From Pyrus communis (lineage: Eukaryota; Streptophyta; Magnoliopsida; Rosales; Rosaceae): a DNA stretch of 64,000 nucleotides. A program made the translations under genes and the position numbers. Under the pieces are notes generated by a model that saw only the letters and a list, made by a program, of their open reading frames with translations, was not told the DNA's origin and made no database searches. Where the stretch lies: positions 8,934,121 to 8,998,120 of the forward strand of contig NC_084817.1 of assembly GCF_963583255.1 (NCBI RefSeq). The letters are read 5' to 3'. Within the stretch, counting starts at the first letter, position 1, and each line of letters starts with the position of its first letter. Of the stretch, positions 1-10,882 are shown in pieces.

Positions 1-817
1 GTTTGATCAGTATTATCAACTAAAGTAGGTTGAGCGGACACATCAACCAGCATAGACATATTGGCATCTTTGGCTAGCCCTCCGGAATCCATGACATGTG
101 AAGTGTCCAATGAACTAACTCTTGCCTCCTCAGCATCAGTGCCCGCAGTACACTCCCCCTTGTTCGTGGCGGAAAACTTAACATCATGCTGACTGAATCC
201 CACCTCCTGTGATGCTAACTCAGCATTTTTGTCAATCAAAGTTTCAACTGCATTTCCCTCATGTGTAATGGGAACTGCCGAGGGAGCAGCAGAAGCAACA
301 TCAATGTCAGAAGCTGTAGAAATCTCCCCAGAATGTGACCCTGACGAGTTGATGTTTTCCAGATTAGCATCTACACGAGACTCAGTTTCTCCTTCAGGGG
401 CCTGTGTCAACGCTGTAGGTTTAGTTGCACTAGAGACTGCATCAGCATCAGCTTCATGCTTCTCTGATTTACTAGACTTCTTTGTGGATTTTCCACTTCC
501 ACTGCCTTTACCATCTTTTTTCTGGCGAAACTGTTGAAGCTGCCGGCAGAAATACAAGATTATATATTAAGTTCCCACAGCTCATTTGCACTCTCCAGTT
601 GATTACTAAGACATTGAGGAACAGAGCAGAGAATAGAGTAGCAAACCTATAGGCACGTACCATACAAAAAAGTTTTCCAAGTAAAAGGATACAGCTCAGA
701 CAAGTTACATTTTATCGGGAACCAAAAATTAGGTCACAAGATACATGATCCAAGAGGTCAGTGTACCTTTTTTCGTCCGGCTGAGAGCAGATCGGTACGG
801 CTCTTGTTCTTGTCCAT
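1..817 (-). CDS. 5' end of a long coiled-coil type gene (At4g31570-like), partial
   Basis: Two exons are visible on the minus strand. Exon 1 (817-767) encodes MDKNKSRTDLLSAGRKK and ends at a GT donor (AAG|GTACAC). Exon 2 starts at 539 after a CAG acceptor, continues in the same phase with LQQFRQKKDGKGSGSGK, and stays open for about 179 codons until it leaves the window at base 1. The start RKKLQQFRQKK followed by a Lys/Ser/Gly stretch and an acidic, Ser/Thr-rich tail matches what I recall of At4g31570-type proteins, very long coiled-coil proteins related to the TGN protein TNO1. No coiled coil is visible in the part present. The visible segment looks disordered: rich in D, E, S, T and A, with few aromatics. 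No stop or frameshift is seen, so the gene is probably functional. The identity rests on the N-terminal motif and on gene order; the rest of the protein lies outside the window. Confidence 0.75.
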
Positions 818-1557
818 CCGATTCCGATCCACTCCGTTCTTGCTCCCCACTGTGACTCCACGCCAATCACCACAGCATCGTCTTACTCACCATATAATCC
901 TTCCTATAAACCATTAAACACAACCACTCCATTACATTCGATAGAACTACAAATACTCGTGCTGAATGGAACTACAAATGCTAGAAAATAACAGAAAATT
1001 TCAAATTTCAAAACTCGAAGTTTAGTGCTGATTTCCGGCAAATGAGGACCACGCAAACACTAACTATGTTCAATTTCGATGACAACGACATTCTTATTCA
1101 ATCTCCTTTTCTCGGCAGCCAAACAGGAAACAATATCATATGAAATCGGATTCGAAAAGATCCAGAACCTAATTCATTCACACTCTAATCAAACAAATCT
1201 TAAAACAAGCAAATCAAAACGACGAAAACAGTATGAATCATACAATATAAAACGAATAGATTGGAAAACTGATGGGAAGATATGGTACCTGGATGTCGCG
1301 GCAGCTGGATCGGCAGGCCGTCGCGGTTGATACGATTGCTTCGGTGGTTTCGAATGAAGGTTTGCTTTTCAATGGTGCCCTCTCGGTTTTTCTCTATCGG
1401 CGTCACTGTGTGTATACGGGTCGGTCCCCCCTTGTCCCTTGGATCTAACGCAACCTTCGTTTTCGTTCTGTGTCTGTGTTACGCCATGTGATTTGCCTGC
1501 GCAGGTGAAACGTCGATTTGGGAAGACAAGTGAAACGTCGCTGTGTTATAATATAAG
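818..1557 (-). promoter_or_regulatory. 5' leader with probable intron, and promoter, of the At4g31570-like gene
   Basis: On the minus strand there is a good donor after 1289 (CATCCAG|GTACC) and an acceptor before 849 (GTCACAG|TGGGG). A 5'UTR exon of about 1289-1510, an intron 1288-850 and a second UTR piece 849-818 are therefore plausible. A TATA-like string on the minus strand (TATATTATA, 1547-1555) lies about 735 bases upstream of the ATG, at a sensible distance from a leader beginning near 1515. A short direct repeat, GTGAAACGTCG, occurs twice at 1504-1541. The upstream edge of the promoter is cut by the Mutator-like element starting at 1558. Splice sites and TATA are inferred from sequence only. 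Confidence 0.4.
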
Positions 1558-2624
1558 GTAAATCTCAATTACTACCCTCAAATTTCGTGATTTTCAACAT
1601 ATAAAGTTTTAATTTTTGGGATAGTCTCATATATATGTTAAGTTTTCTGTTAGAACTTCTATTAACTGATGATATAGTGCACATATGAACAATTACTGAG
1701 CGCCACGTGTCAATATGAGCCCACTTCAATATTAAAAAAATACAAAAATACAAAAAAAAAAAAACATCCATCTTCTACCTCCCCCAACCACGTCCCTTCC
1801 TTCTCTCCTTTGCAACCCCCACCCTCTCTTCTCTCCCTACAACCCCCAAGCACCCTCCCTCCCTCCCTTCTCTCCTTTACAACTTGCACCACCCACCCTC
1901 CCTCGTCTCCTCTGCAACCCGCACCACACACCTCACACCAATGGTACCACCCACCTACCAAATCAAAATCATAGCATCGACAAAACCCTAGTCCTAACCC
2001 CCCCCCACCCCAAAAAAAAGTTTTCCAGTTTCAAATCTCAGTCTAAAAAAAAAAAAAAAACACCAAAGAGAAAAGTGGGATTCTCTCTCCCTCTCCGTTC
2101 TAGGGTTTCTGCTTCTGCCATTGCCACGCACGTTCGCGCATTCTTTTCGCCATTGCTACCATTGTTTGCTCCGAGCTCATCGAAACTTTCGATTGCTGCT
2201 AATTGGGATTCTTCGATTCAATGTTGTTTTTGGTAATTGCGAGGTGTTTTGTTCGGACTTGAAGGAAGGCTTCTTGTACAGACTGTGGTGTAGGTGAGGT
2301 TCATCTGCTACTTGATTTTTTATTTCGATTGTTTGAAGTAGTTGATTAAGCACTTATGCGAATTGCTCTTTAGGTGGTAGGGTTTTGGATTGTGGTTTGC
2401 ACATTGATGAATTCGATTTTTTCTTTTTTAATTTTGTTTTGCTAAATTTGGGTCCGAACAAAATTATCCTCACCCTCCTCGCTATCCCTGTCGATCAAAT
2501 TAGAAGCATCCTCGAGCTCTCCGTCTAAATCAAAATCAACCAAAATCTTGGTCTGTGTATCTCATTCTTTCCACCAATTCCCCAATCAAAATCTTAGTGC
2601 GAGGTGGGCGGTGCGGGTTGTAGA

Positions 2625-5600
2625 TGACACACCCCGACCCAGAAAGTCCACTTGGACCCTGAATCAAGTTGTGCTGGCCGACACCTGGAAGGTGACAAAG
2701 CCATAAAATGTGATAGAGTGTAGAAAAATGTGAATAATTTGAACCTAAAAATTATTAATACCAGAGTGCGTTGCGAGCGGGAGCGAATCCATTTCACGCA
2801 CGATGTCAGAGCATAAGTAAGGTACAGGAGTGTGGGTAAGAATCATACCCTCAGAAATATCCATCAATACAAAGATTCGCCACAGATTCTTGTCGATACA
2901 AACTCAGCAGCTAAAACCTGGAGGGCACCAAACAGAGAGTGTGAGTAAGCAATAAAACCAAGCTTCCCAAAGTTATTACGTCTCTAAAAGTAATGCCCCT
3001 AAATGTAAAACCTGTATCCTTTTCCATAAGACAATACAACATATATACATAATCCAAACCATACTCAGAAATGGCCAGAACCACGGTTTGCCATCAACTC
3101 CACCATGCAATAATAAGTAGGTCAAATGAACTTAATCAATACAAAATGATATATCAGTCAGAGTCATCTAATATGACATGTACAACTTATCCATATCTCA
3201 TCAATTATGGCTAGCATATAAGTCGGAGTCACCTATAGTGACCTGTACGACTTATCCATATCTCATCAATCATGGCTAGCATATAAGTCGGAGTCACCTA
3301 TAGTGACCTGTACGACTTATCCATATCTCATCAATCATGGCTAGCCAATAGCTCAATAAGTATACCTGCACACGAGTCGAAACCACCTAAAGTGGTCTGT
3401 ACGACAAGACTGGGTGTAAATAAATACGCTCAAGTGCTACGATCACGTGAAGACTGTGCAAATAATCGCGGGTCACCTACAAGTCGGAACCACCTAAAGT
3501 GGTCTGTACGATAGGATTGTGCACCTACCTTGGATCCAAGGTGAGCGTAAGGTGCAGGAGGTGAACATCACGTGTGAAGGACTGTGCTCTGGCCACGGAC
3601 GGGAGCACTAACACCGGGGTGCAAGTTTATGAGCTCTCAATGCATCTCAATATAACATGTGCAACTCATGGCAACCAGTACGACAGTATCGAAGTTGCCT
3701 AACACATAACTGTAGTCATGCTATAACGCAATCGATTCAACTAATACCATAAACTCACCTGAACTTTCCTGGGTGTCCTGCGTTCACCTTTGCACTTGAA
3801 AGCATTCCCAATAATTATATGCAAGTAATATACATATGGATATACCATGATGCAATCTAATACTCAACCATGTCGTAGCATTTTCAATTATAAACAATAC
3901 GGTGTGAAGTGTACAATAATAACGCCTTACTCCCGAACTACTTATTTTCAGGGATAATTATCCATGACAACCCAATTAACACTAATTTAACTAACTAATT
4001 CACAAAACTAAAACTTGCCTTTACCAATTTCCTTCGCATTACTCAATTTCCCAAGTAAGGCTTTTGTCTCAAATATTTTATGGCTGCATCTAATGTCTCG
4101 TTAGACTGCCTACGTACCCTAAACAGGGATCAAGCCATTCGTAGTTCATATAGGTACTTCAAGCATTCACAATAATTATATGAAGGTAATATACCTAATC
4201 AATTTAAAAGTGTCGATAAAACTCTCAATAATATGTACGATAAAAAGGAAAAGATCCACTCACCTGGAGTCCACGTTATGATTCTCTAGCGCACGCATCG
4301 AGGCGTCCTGAATGATTGGTCCATGTGACCAATTATCAAATCACATCTCAGAACTCTTATCCGTAGAATACGTAATTCACATAAAACACAACCTCAACGA
4401 CATTCTAAAATAGTTTGAGACCCATTGACCACAAGTCAACAGTCGATCAAAGATCGACGGTAGGGTTTACAACCCTGTATAACTTGACCCAGAAGATCCG
4501 CATACCAGATTTCCAATCCATAACTCCCAACGATCCACAATATGTTTCTAGAATAACATATTAAAATTTCATTACGATCCAACGGTCAGATCTCCGCCAA
4601 TTGCCTAAAACAAGTGGCCGTGAACATTTATTTTACTAACTTACAAATCCAATTCAGGAAGATCCGTAAGTCGGATTCCCGATCCATAAATTCCTATGAT
4701 CTTTAAATATTACGTATTATAATGTATCCAATTTTGGTGACGATCTAACGGTCGGATCATCGATTCACATTTTTATCAAGTAACGTATCGTAACGAATTT
4801 AGGTTCCAACGATCAACCTACGTCATTCAAATGACAAAACTGAATTCAAGACATTCGACATAACCTAAAAATAGCATTGGCGGCCTACTGGCCACGCGCC
4901 GCCGCGGATGGCGGTTGGCCACCCCGACTCGCCGAAAAATCCAACTATTTCCAAAAATTCTCAAACTTCATAAAAATGAAGATCTCAGTGAGTGGAGCAA
5001 CTTTCATACCTGCCACGAAGTCCAAAAGTGGACGGAAGATGGTCAATTTTGCCCACAAAGTCGACGGGTGCCTAAAACTTCCCGACGTCAATTCGTCGTC
5101 TACGGTGGTCCAACAGGGTCAAGGTTGGTTGGGTTTTGCTCCTGGGATGATGGGCTACAAAGCCCAAGTGGTGGCATCGGCCATCGCTTTTCCGATTTGC
5201 CGGAAAATCGAAAAGGGTAGCCGGAGCACTATTGATTTTCGTCAACTTTCGTGGCCTCAAACCGCCACATACCATGGTTAATCAAGGTGTTCTTGGGTGG
5301 GTTTTGTAGAGGGGAATGAGAGCTTCAAGATGGTGGTGGTGGCATCGAAAAACTCCACCGGAGTTGGCCGGAATCGGCCTTGGAAAATGGGAACTCGTGG
5401 TGGGTGCGGGTGAACGGGAAAGCCACTTCCTTTTTCTTTTTCTTTTTTTTTTTTTTTTTTTTTTGTTTTCTTTTCTTTCCTCCATTTCTGATTGGGCTTC
5501 ACCCCACAAAGTGGGGATTTAATTTAAGGGATAAATTAATATAGGTCCAATAATTGAGATTCTACGTATGTTTATTTGTGGTTTGTACCATATTTACCCC

Positions 5601-6473
5601 TTAGGCTTACGAATTGTTGTAAATACACAAAATTTCTTAATTATAGGATTATTTGTCGTTTAACTAATCCCTTAATTGTAGGATTAGTTATAGCCATATA
5701 ATCACCTCAACCCCCAATCCGTTTCATCCCTCCTTTTTTCCTTCTTCCAAACAATTCCCTCTAGCAATCCTCCTCTTTTTAGTCTCTTCCTTTCATGGGT
5801 GATATTTTTGTGTTATTCCCTCCAAATTCGTTCATTTAATGAAGGTATATTATATCATATTTATATTTCTATAGGTTCCCAGCATTTTTCTTCCAATACA
5901 ATAGGTAGTTTATTTTTGTTTTGTAGGTAAATTATATCTACTTTGTAGGTATAAAGCATTTTTCTTCCTATACAATAGGTAGGTAATTACTAAATTATAT
6001 CGGTTTTGTTTTCTTCATAAATAGTAGGTAGTTACTAGATAATATTTTAGTTTGAGTATTTAAATATTCAAAATTTAAAAACTGAATAAATGATAAAAAA
6101 TTAAAGAATTTAAATATTTTTATCTGAAGGGGCAAAATTGATATCAAAATATGTAATTGGATAACTGGACTCAATCCCAAAAACAACCTATATTTTTGGA
6201 CCTAAATCCAAAAGCCCCTTAATTTAATTAACACTAAACCTTGAATAACCAATTTCGAACTTCTGTAACTATACTGTTATAATCCGGACTCGCAAACGGC
6301 TTTCGCCTATACGTTCGTACCAACGAGTACTACGAGGATATGCTAAAAGAATAAGTCCCACATCTCTCAAGTCGATGGTCAACGGAAGTCAAAGTCCTTA
6401 CCTCTAGGGCAATTTCGTAAATTCACGCTTTTAAAATAAAATAAAAACGTAAAATTTGGAACGTGTTGTCACA
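2625..6473 (-). mobile_element. Solo LTR (3.85 kb) nested in the Mutator-like element
   Basis: The block starts TGACACACC and ends TTGTCACA, so the ends are TG...CA with inverted terminal bases. It is flanked by a perfect 5-bp repeat GTAGA (2620-2624 and 6474-6478). No primer-binding site or second LTR is attached, so it is a solo LTR left by recombination. Read on the minus strand it begins TGTGACAACACG and then passes GCGTGAATTTACG. The same GCGTGAATTTACG block occurs near the start of the LTR at 37324-39748, so the two belong to related families, probably Ty3/gypsy-type or large-LTR derivatives. A 134-codon plus-strand frame at 4877-5281 is the longest inside and shows no known domain. Confidence 0.85.
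3155..3360. repeat. 65-bp tandem repeat inside the solo LTR
   Basis: About three copies of a 65-bp unit run head to tail, the last two nearly identical. Each unit contains an imperfect palindrome in which AGTCGGAGTCACC faces GGTGACCTGTACGACT-like sequence, and each ends with ATCATGGCTAGC. More divergent AGTCG..AACCACC..TGTACGA units continue to about 3510. Confidence 0.75.
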
Positions 6474-6858
6474 GTAGAGGAGATGAGGGAGGGTGGGTGG
6501 TGCGGGTTGCAGAGCAGATGAGGGAGGGCGGGGGTTTCAAAGGAGAGAAGAGAGGGTGGGGGTTGCAGAGGAAAGAAGTCAGGGACGGGGTTGGGGGAGG
6601 TAAAAGGTGGGTGTTTTGTGTTTTTGTATTTTTTTTTTTTAATTTTGGGCCCATATTGGCACATGGCGCCCAGTATTGTTCATGTGACGCCACGTCATCA
6701 GTTAACAGAAATTCTAACAAAAAACTTAACAGATGTATGAGACTGTCCCAAAATTAACACTTTATGTATGACTCTAGGACGAAAAAAACTTCATATACTA
6801 AATGTTGAAAACCGCGAAACTTGAGAGTAATAAAGTGAGATTTACCCTATAATATAAG

Positions 6859-8558
6859 TAGAAAACATGATTGATATGGCCCATTGTAACTAAAAAAATA
6901 TCCATTTTGATCCTCTTAACAAACCAAATTCAGGTTGTGACCAGGCTCACAAGACCCACTCTAATGACAAGTTTATATAAAGGTAATCATGATCAGAAAA
7001 CAAAATTGAACTCTTACTACATCACGCTCCAGTGTTTACCGAATGTTGGGGAATCAAAAAGTTGGTGAGACCCACGCAAATCTAACTCCAAAATTTGGAG
7101 AAATTGGATTCCCTACATTTAACCAGTATTTGGATTTCGGATTGCTGGGGAATCCAAAATGGATTTTTCCTTCTCATTATACCCTCAATTATTTGTAAAA
7201 TTTCAAGATTTCCCTTTACATTAACCCCACACCATCAACCGTTGCCAGTTTAATAATAATAATAATCTCTACTAATTAATAAAACACTCATTATCAACCA
7301 AAACTCTATGAAATTACCAGTTTAACCCTCTAAAATTTTAGTGTGTTTAATATTTGGCGAATAGAGGCCTTTAACATTTTTTTTTCCTATTATACTTTAG
7401 TATATAAGATCATTTATTTAATTAAGAGCATTTTAGTAAGGCTTTTCCACTAAAATGTTCATGAGATTGAAATAACTCCTCACTTTGACCCTTAAGATTC
7501 AAAATCGATGAAATTGATCTCTGAGTTTGTCTACAGTCAAATATTTTAGTGTTTTTATTTGAATTATTGACTAGTAAACGAGTAATAAGTCTCTAATGCT
7601 TCTTTTGGATTAAAATGGCTGGATCCGTAGACGGCCGATGCAAGTCCAATGAAACAAGCCCAATAGTCTTCATAACTATAAAATGTTAGAAGACCAAGAG
7701 GCCTATCAATAAAGCGTTGTCTTTTGGTCGGAAGGCCTAAAATAAAGCATATGGATTATGGAGTGCTTATTCCACTTATGACCTACTTTCACAAAAATTA
7801 TAATATGATGCTAGGAGAAAATTTTCAAGTATGCTGGAAACACGACCCAATACATCAAGTGTTATAATACAATTTGTGAAATTTTTTTTTATTCAAGTTT
7901 CTAATTAGAGGGTTAAACTGGTAATTTTATAGGATTTTGGTTAACAATGAGTATTTTATTAATTAGTAGAGATATCATGTAGTGTTTCCGACTCACTGAA
8001 AAATCTCTTCTGATCCAGAAAATTCAACGCCTACCAAGATGCTAAGAATCATATATTATTGTATAATTTGCACGAAAATCAAACTTTATGTAATTTAATG
8101 TCCAATGTTGTGTGAACTAAAAGCCATATAAAAAATAATGAAAACAAGCAACTAAGGATGTATTGACCTATAGTTAAATTATATATAAACAAGTCACATT
8201 GCTGGTTGTATGACGCTTTTAAGTACTCCAAAAAACCCTTGTTATAATATTATTATCAAAGACAACCCACGTTATTTGACTTTTTCTAGATTTTTAAAAA
8301 TTTGGTATGGCGAATAAAAATATGGCACCATTAGGTGTGCTTATCTTCAAGCGTGAGGAGCATCAAATATTGAAAAGATACGAAATTGGGTTTATTTATG
8401 TCCATACAAAATGTTTCTAGCAAAGAATCAAATCATGTGCGTATCAAGCATGTCGACAAGGAAATAATTCTTTTTTATTTTGGTCGTCTTAAATTTATAG
8501 ATTTAATATTTTTGTATGCAAAGTCAAATATGATATAATGGATTCGTATTGAGATTGA
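6859..8558. other. Intergenic DNA without genes
   Basis: No coding region is supported here; the longest open frames are about 65 codons and carry no known domain. The stretch is AT-rich and contains the inverted-repeat element described at 7265-7973. A short block at 7040-7160 repeats the phrase GGGGAATCAAAA/GGGGAATCCAAAA, resembling a decayed MITE. Otherwise nothing is recognised. Confidence 0.6.
7265..7973. mobile_element. Non-autonomous element with ~70-bp inverted ends (CTCTACTAATTAATAAAA)
   Basis: The left end reads ATCTCTACTAATTAATAAAA and about 70 following bases, through ACCAGTTTAACCCTCTAAAA. These are repeated in inverted orientation at 7899-7973 with a few mismatches. The interior (about 560 bp) is AT-rich and non-coding. 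I could not define a target-site duplication, so the class is open. The TCTCTACTA start resembles plant Helitron 5' ends, but the long inverted ends argue for a MITE-like DNA element. Confidence 0.6.
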
Positions 8559-8574
8559 AGAGATTTTTGGAGTT

Positions 8575-8711
8575 TTTTTATTTATTAATACATCGATATT
8601 TTTACACTAGGATGAAGGAGAGTTCGGCTAAGTCACATAATGAACAACTTAATTTGATGTTGAATTCGCTATCCACGAGATTCGAAATTAAAACCTCTCA
8701 TTTTTAAGTAA
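8575..8711 (-). mobile_element. tRNA-derived SINE, 5'-truncated, 16-bp TSD
   Basis: The 137-bp insert is flanked by a perfect 16-bp direct repeat AGAGATTTTTGGAGTT (8559-8574 and 8712-8727), diagnostic of target-primed retroposition. The T-rich left edge is the poly(A) side, so it lies on the minus strand. Read that way it contains GAGAGGTTTTAATTTCGAATC, a weak B-box-like element, and the tail ATCCTAGTGTAAAAATATCG shared with the repeats at 40510, 41245, 60160 and 60820. The A-box half present in those copies is missing here. Confidence 0.75.
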
Positions 8712-8845
8712 AGAGATTTTTGGAGTTAAAAGAGGGATTGACTCAGAGGTTCCTACAGTAGGTTGATTTGTAGCAAAAATTAACTAGTCATACTTCTCTT
8801 TCCAATTTGACAAAAGAAAAAACTACTCAACCTACATAGAAAAAA

Positions 8846-9375
8846 GGCTTAAATGTCAAAATGGTCCCTATGTTATAGTCATATGACTAATTCAGTCTCC
8901 GTGTTTTGGATTTGACTAATTTAGTCATCGTGTTTATCTTTGTTAGCCAATTAAAGATATTTCATTCAACATCTGTTAAAAAATTCAGAAGAAAGATTAT
9001 AAGAGATATAATTACCTTTTCTCTTTATAGAAAAATGCAAATCAATAAAAATTAACACATATAAGAGGTAAAACTTCTAATCTGAAAAATTAAGATTACA
9101 ACATAGAAAAGAGAGGGGGTAACATTGGGGAGGAGGTCGGGGAGTTGGGAGGAAAATAATTTTTCTTTTAATTTTTTATTTTATTTCATTTTTAAATATT
9201 TTAAATCAAATAAATAAGTTTATAATAAATTTTAAATTATTTTACATAAATTAGAAGGCAATGTCTTTAATTGGCTAACAAAGATAAACACAAGGACGAA
9301 ATTGGCCAAATTAAAAACACAGAGACTAAATTGACCTAATGACTAAAACACAGAGACCATTTTAACATTTAAGCC
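8846..9375. mobile_element. 530-bp Mutator-like MITE, 9-bp TSD
   Basis: The ends GGCTTAAATGT... and ...ACATTTAAGCC are inverted copies, and the inverted similarity runs about 130 bases inward (AATTGGCTAACAAAGATAAACAC opposes GTGTTTATCTTTGTTAGCCAATT). The element is flanked by a perfect 9-bp repeat TAGAAAAAA (8837-8845 and 9376-9384). The interior is AT-rich and non-coding. Long inverted repeats plus a 9-bp TSD identify a Mutator-like non-autonomous element. Confidence 0.85.
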
Positions 9376-9450
9376 TAGAAAAAAAGCTAGGACTTACCAA
9401 CTGATGAGGAATGTTTTCTTACTAAAAAAAAAAAAATTAGTAAAGCTTTA

Positions 9451-9716
9451 TGACTCATTTGGAAGTGTTTTTAAAATGGCTAAAAGTGTTTTTGGTGAAA
9501 ATGATTTGGAACCAATCTTTAATAAAAATGCAAGTGAATCTTAAAAAAACACTTAAAATGTTTCATGCAAGAAACATCAATCATGTGTTTCCTGCAAAAA
9601 GCACAAATCATATGTTTCTTGTAGGAATCTGTTTAAGTGTTTTTGGAACTTAAAAATATTTTCTCTAAAAAAATGGTTTCAGTCATTTCAAAAACACTTT
9701 TAAACAAACTCTTAGA
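9451..9716. mobile_element. Hairpin MITE (TTTGGAAGTGTTTTT family), copy 1
   Basis: The left end (CATTTGGAAGTGTTTTTAAA) is repeated inverted at the right end (TTTCAAAAACACTTTTAAAC), and the middle is a degenerate palindrome around CAAGAAACATC...GTTTCTTGTAGG. A second copy of the family lies at 40886-41118 with the same phrases (AAAAATGCAA..GAATTCTAAAAAACACTT). No protein is encoded. The TSD is not clear because of the AT-rich flank. Confidence 0.6.
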
Positions 9717-10630
9717 CAGTTACTCAACAAAAATTTCCTTTGAATGTTATTTTTCCCCCCCAAAAGATAGACTTTATTAAATTTCTAATTGAAATGTTTA
9801 CATCTTCAGCCAAGATGTTAAAAAGGAACTCGGGACCAATACGATCCCATCTCAAAAAACCTCCAATTTTTTTAATACAATCTCATCTCTAAAAAACTCC
9901 AATTTTTTTAATAAATGCTGCAGCTGAATTGAATGATATATATTTGCCTTAAGGGGTGAGAATGTGTTAAACCACAAAATAACCAGTCCTAAGAAATTGA
10001 TATTGTACTTGCCATCAATAAAATTCAAACTATGGTATCTCACTTATATGTATAGAAAATATTATTAAACTGTAGTTTTAAGTAGTCATTCAAATGTTAT
10101 TGGATACGTTCACAATAAATATTATAAAAATATAGTACATCTACATTTATTTTTATTTATTTTCCACCAACATACGTTGCAGTGGATCATAATTCAAGAA
10201 GGATGGTTATTAAGATTAGTAATAGTATGATAAGATCAATACCTTAGAGGACCCTACATATAGGAGACCATATCACTCGTGATGAATTAAAAAAATCTAT
10301 ACCCATCACATCGTTTCTTTCTGGCATGAACCCTTGATGTAGTTGAACACACTTTCCATAAATTATTTATAGCAACTCCACTCTTTAGCAATAGGTAATT
10401 ATTGTTTTAGTGAATAATAAAATTTGAGTATAAATGAATTATTCAGCAACTAGCATTGAAATTATTTCTTTTATAAACTAATAAAAAGATATATAATGTT
10501 AAATTCGGATAGGATTTTTAATCAATCACGTTATGCTACGTGTCATTATCTAAAATTCTAAATTTTGGGGAAGAGTATGGTTTCTGAATTTTGTGCAAGA
10601 GTATGGTTTCTAAATTTTGTGCAAGAGTAT
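9717..10630. other. Intergenic DNA, nothing recognised
   Basis: AT-rich sequence with no supported gene. The only structure noted is a short direct repeat (GAGTATGGTTTCTGAATTTTG-like, twice at about 10573-10622) just before the duplicated block described next. Confidence 0.5.
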
Positions 10631-10882
10631 GGTTGGGTACTTATAAGAAAAATTTAAATAAAAAAAAAAAGATTTCCATTTTTCTATATTTTCTTTAATT
10701 TTTAACAGTAATTTACCAAATTAATGTGGATCGTTAGATACAATTTTTCTGTAATCTTACAACCCATGTTGTGCCTGGACCCAGAATTTTTCCTTTTTTA
10801 ATTTTTTTTTATCCCTGTCATGCCTGGATTAATATGAACTGTTGGATTTGACATTTATTTTGTTCAACATTTGAAGTCCGTT

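Larger units (their letters stand above)
1558..6847. mobile_element. Mutator-like element with ~370-400 bp terminal inverted repeats, 11-bp TSD
   Basis: The left end (GTAAATCTC, 1558) and right end (GAGATTTACCC, to 6847) are inverted copies, and the inverted similarity continues inward about 400 bases (1558-1960 against 6479-6847). The similar part includes a block resembling TTAACTGATGA and a run of C/T-rich (G/A-rich) sequence. The element is flanked by an 11-bp direct repeat TATAATATAAG (1547-1557 and 6848-6858), in the 9-11 bp size class of Mutator-like transposons. Without the nested solo LTR (2625-6473) the element is about 1.4 kb. No transposase is seen, so it is non-autonomous. Bases 1960-2619 are not part of the inverted repeat and look like a plant gene leader (TTCTAGGGTTTCTGC, then T-rich intron-like DNA), possibly captured host DNA. 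Confidence 0.85.

Noticed and set aside
229..537. 102-codon plus-strand frame
   Set aside because: It is antisense to exon 2 of the At4g31570-like gene, whose minus-strand frame is open throughout and has proper splice sites.
4877..5281. 134-codon ORF
   Set aside because: It lies wholly within the solo LTR, has no recognised domain, and overlaps other frames on both strands.
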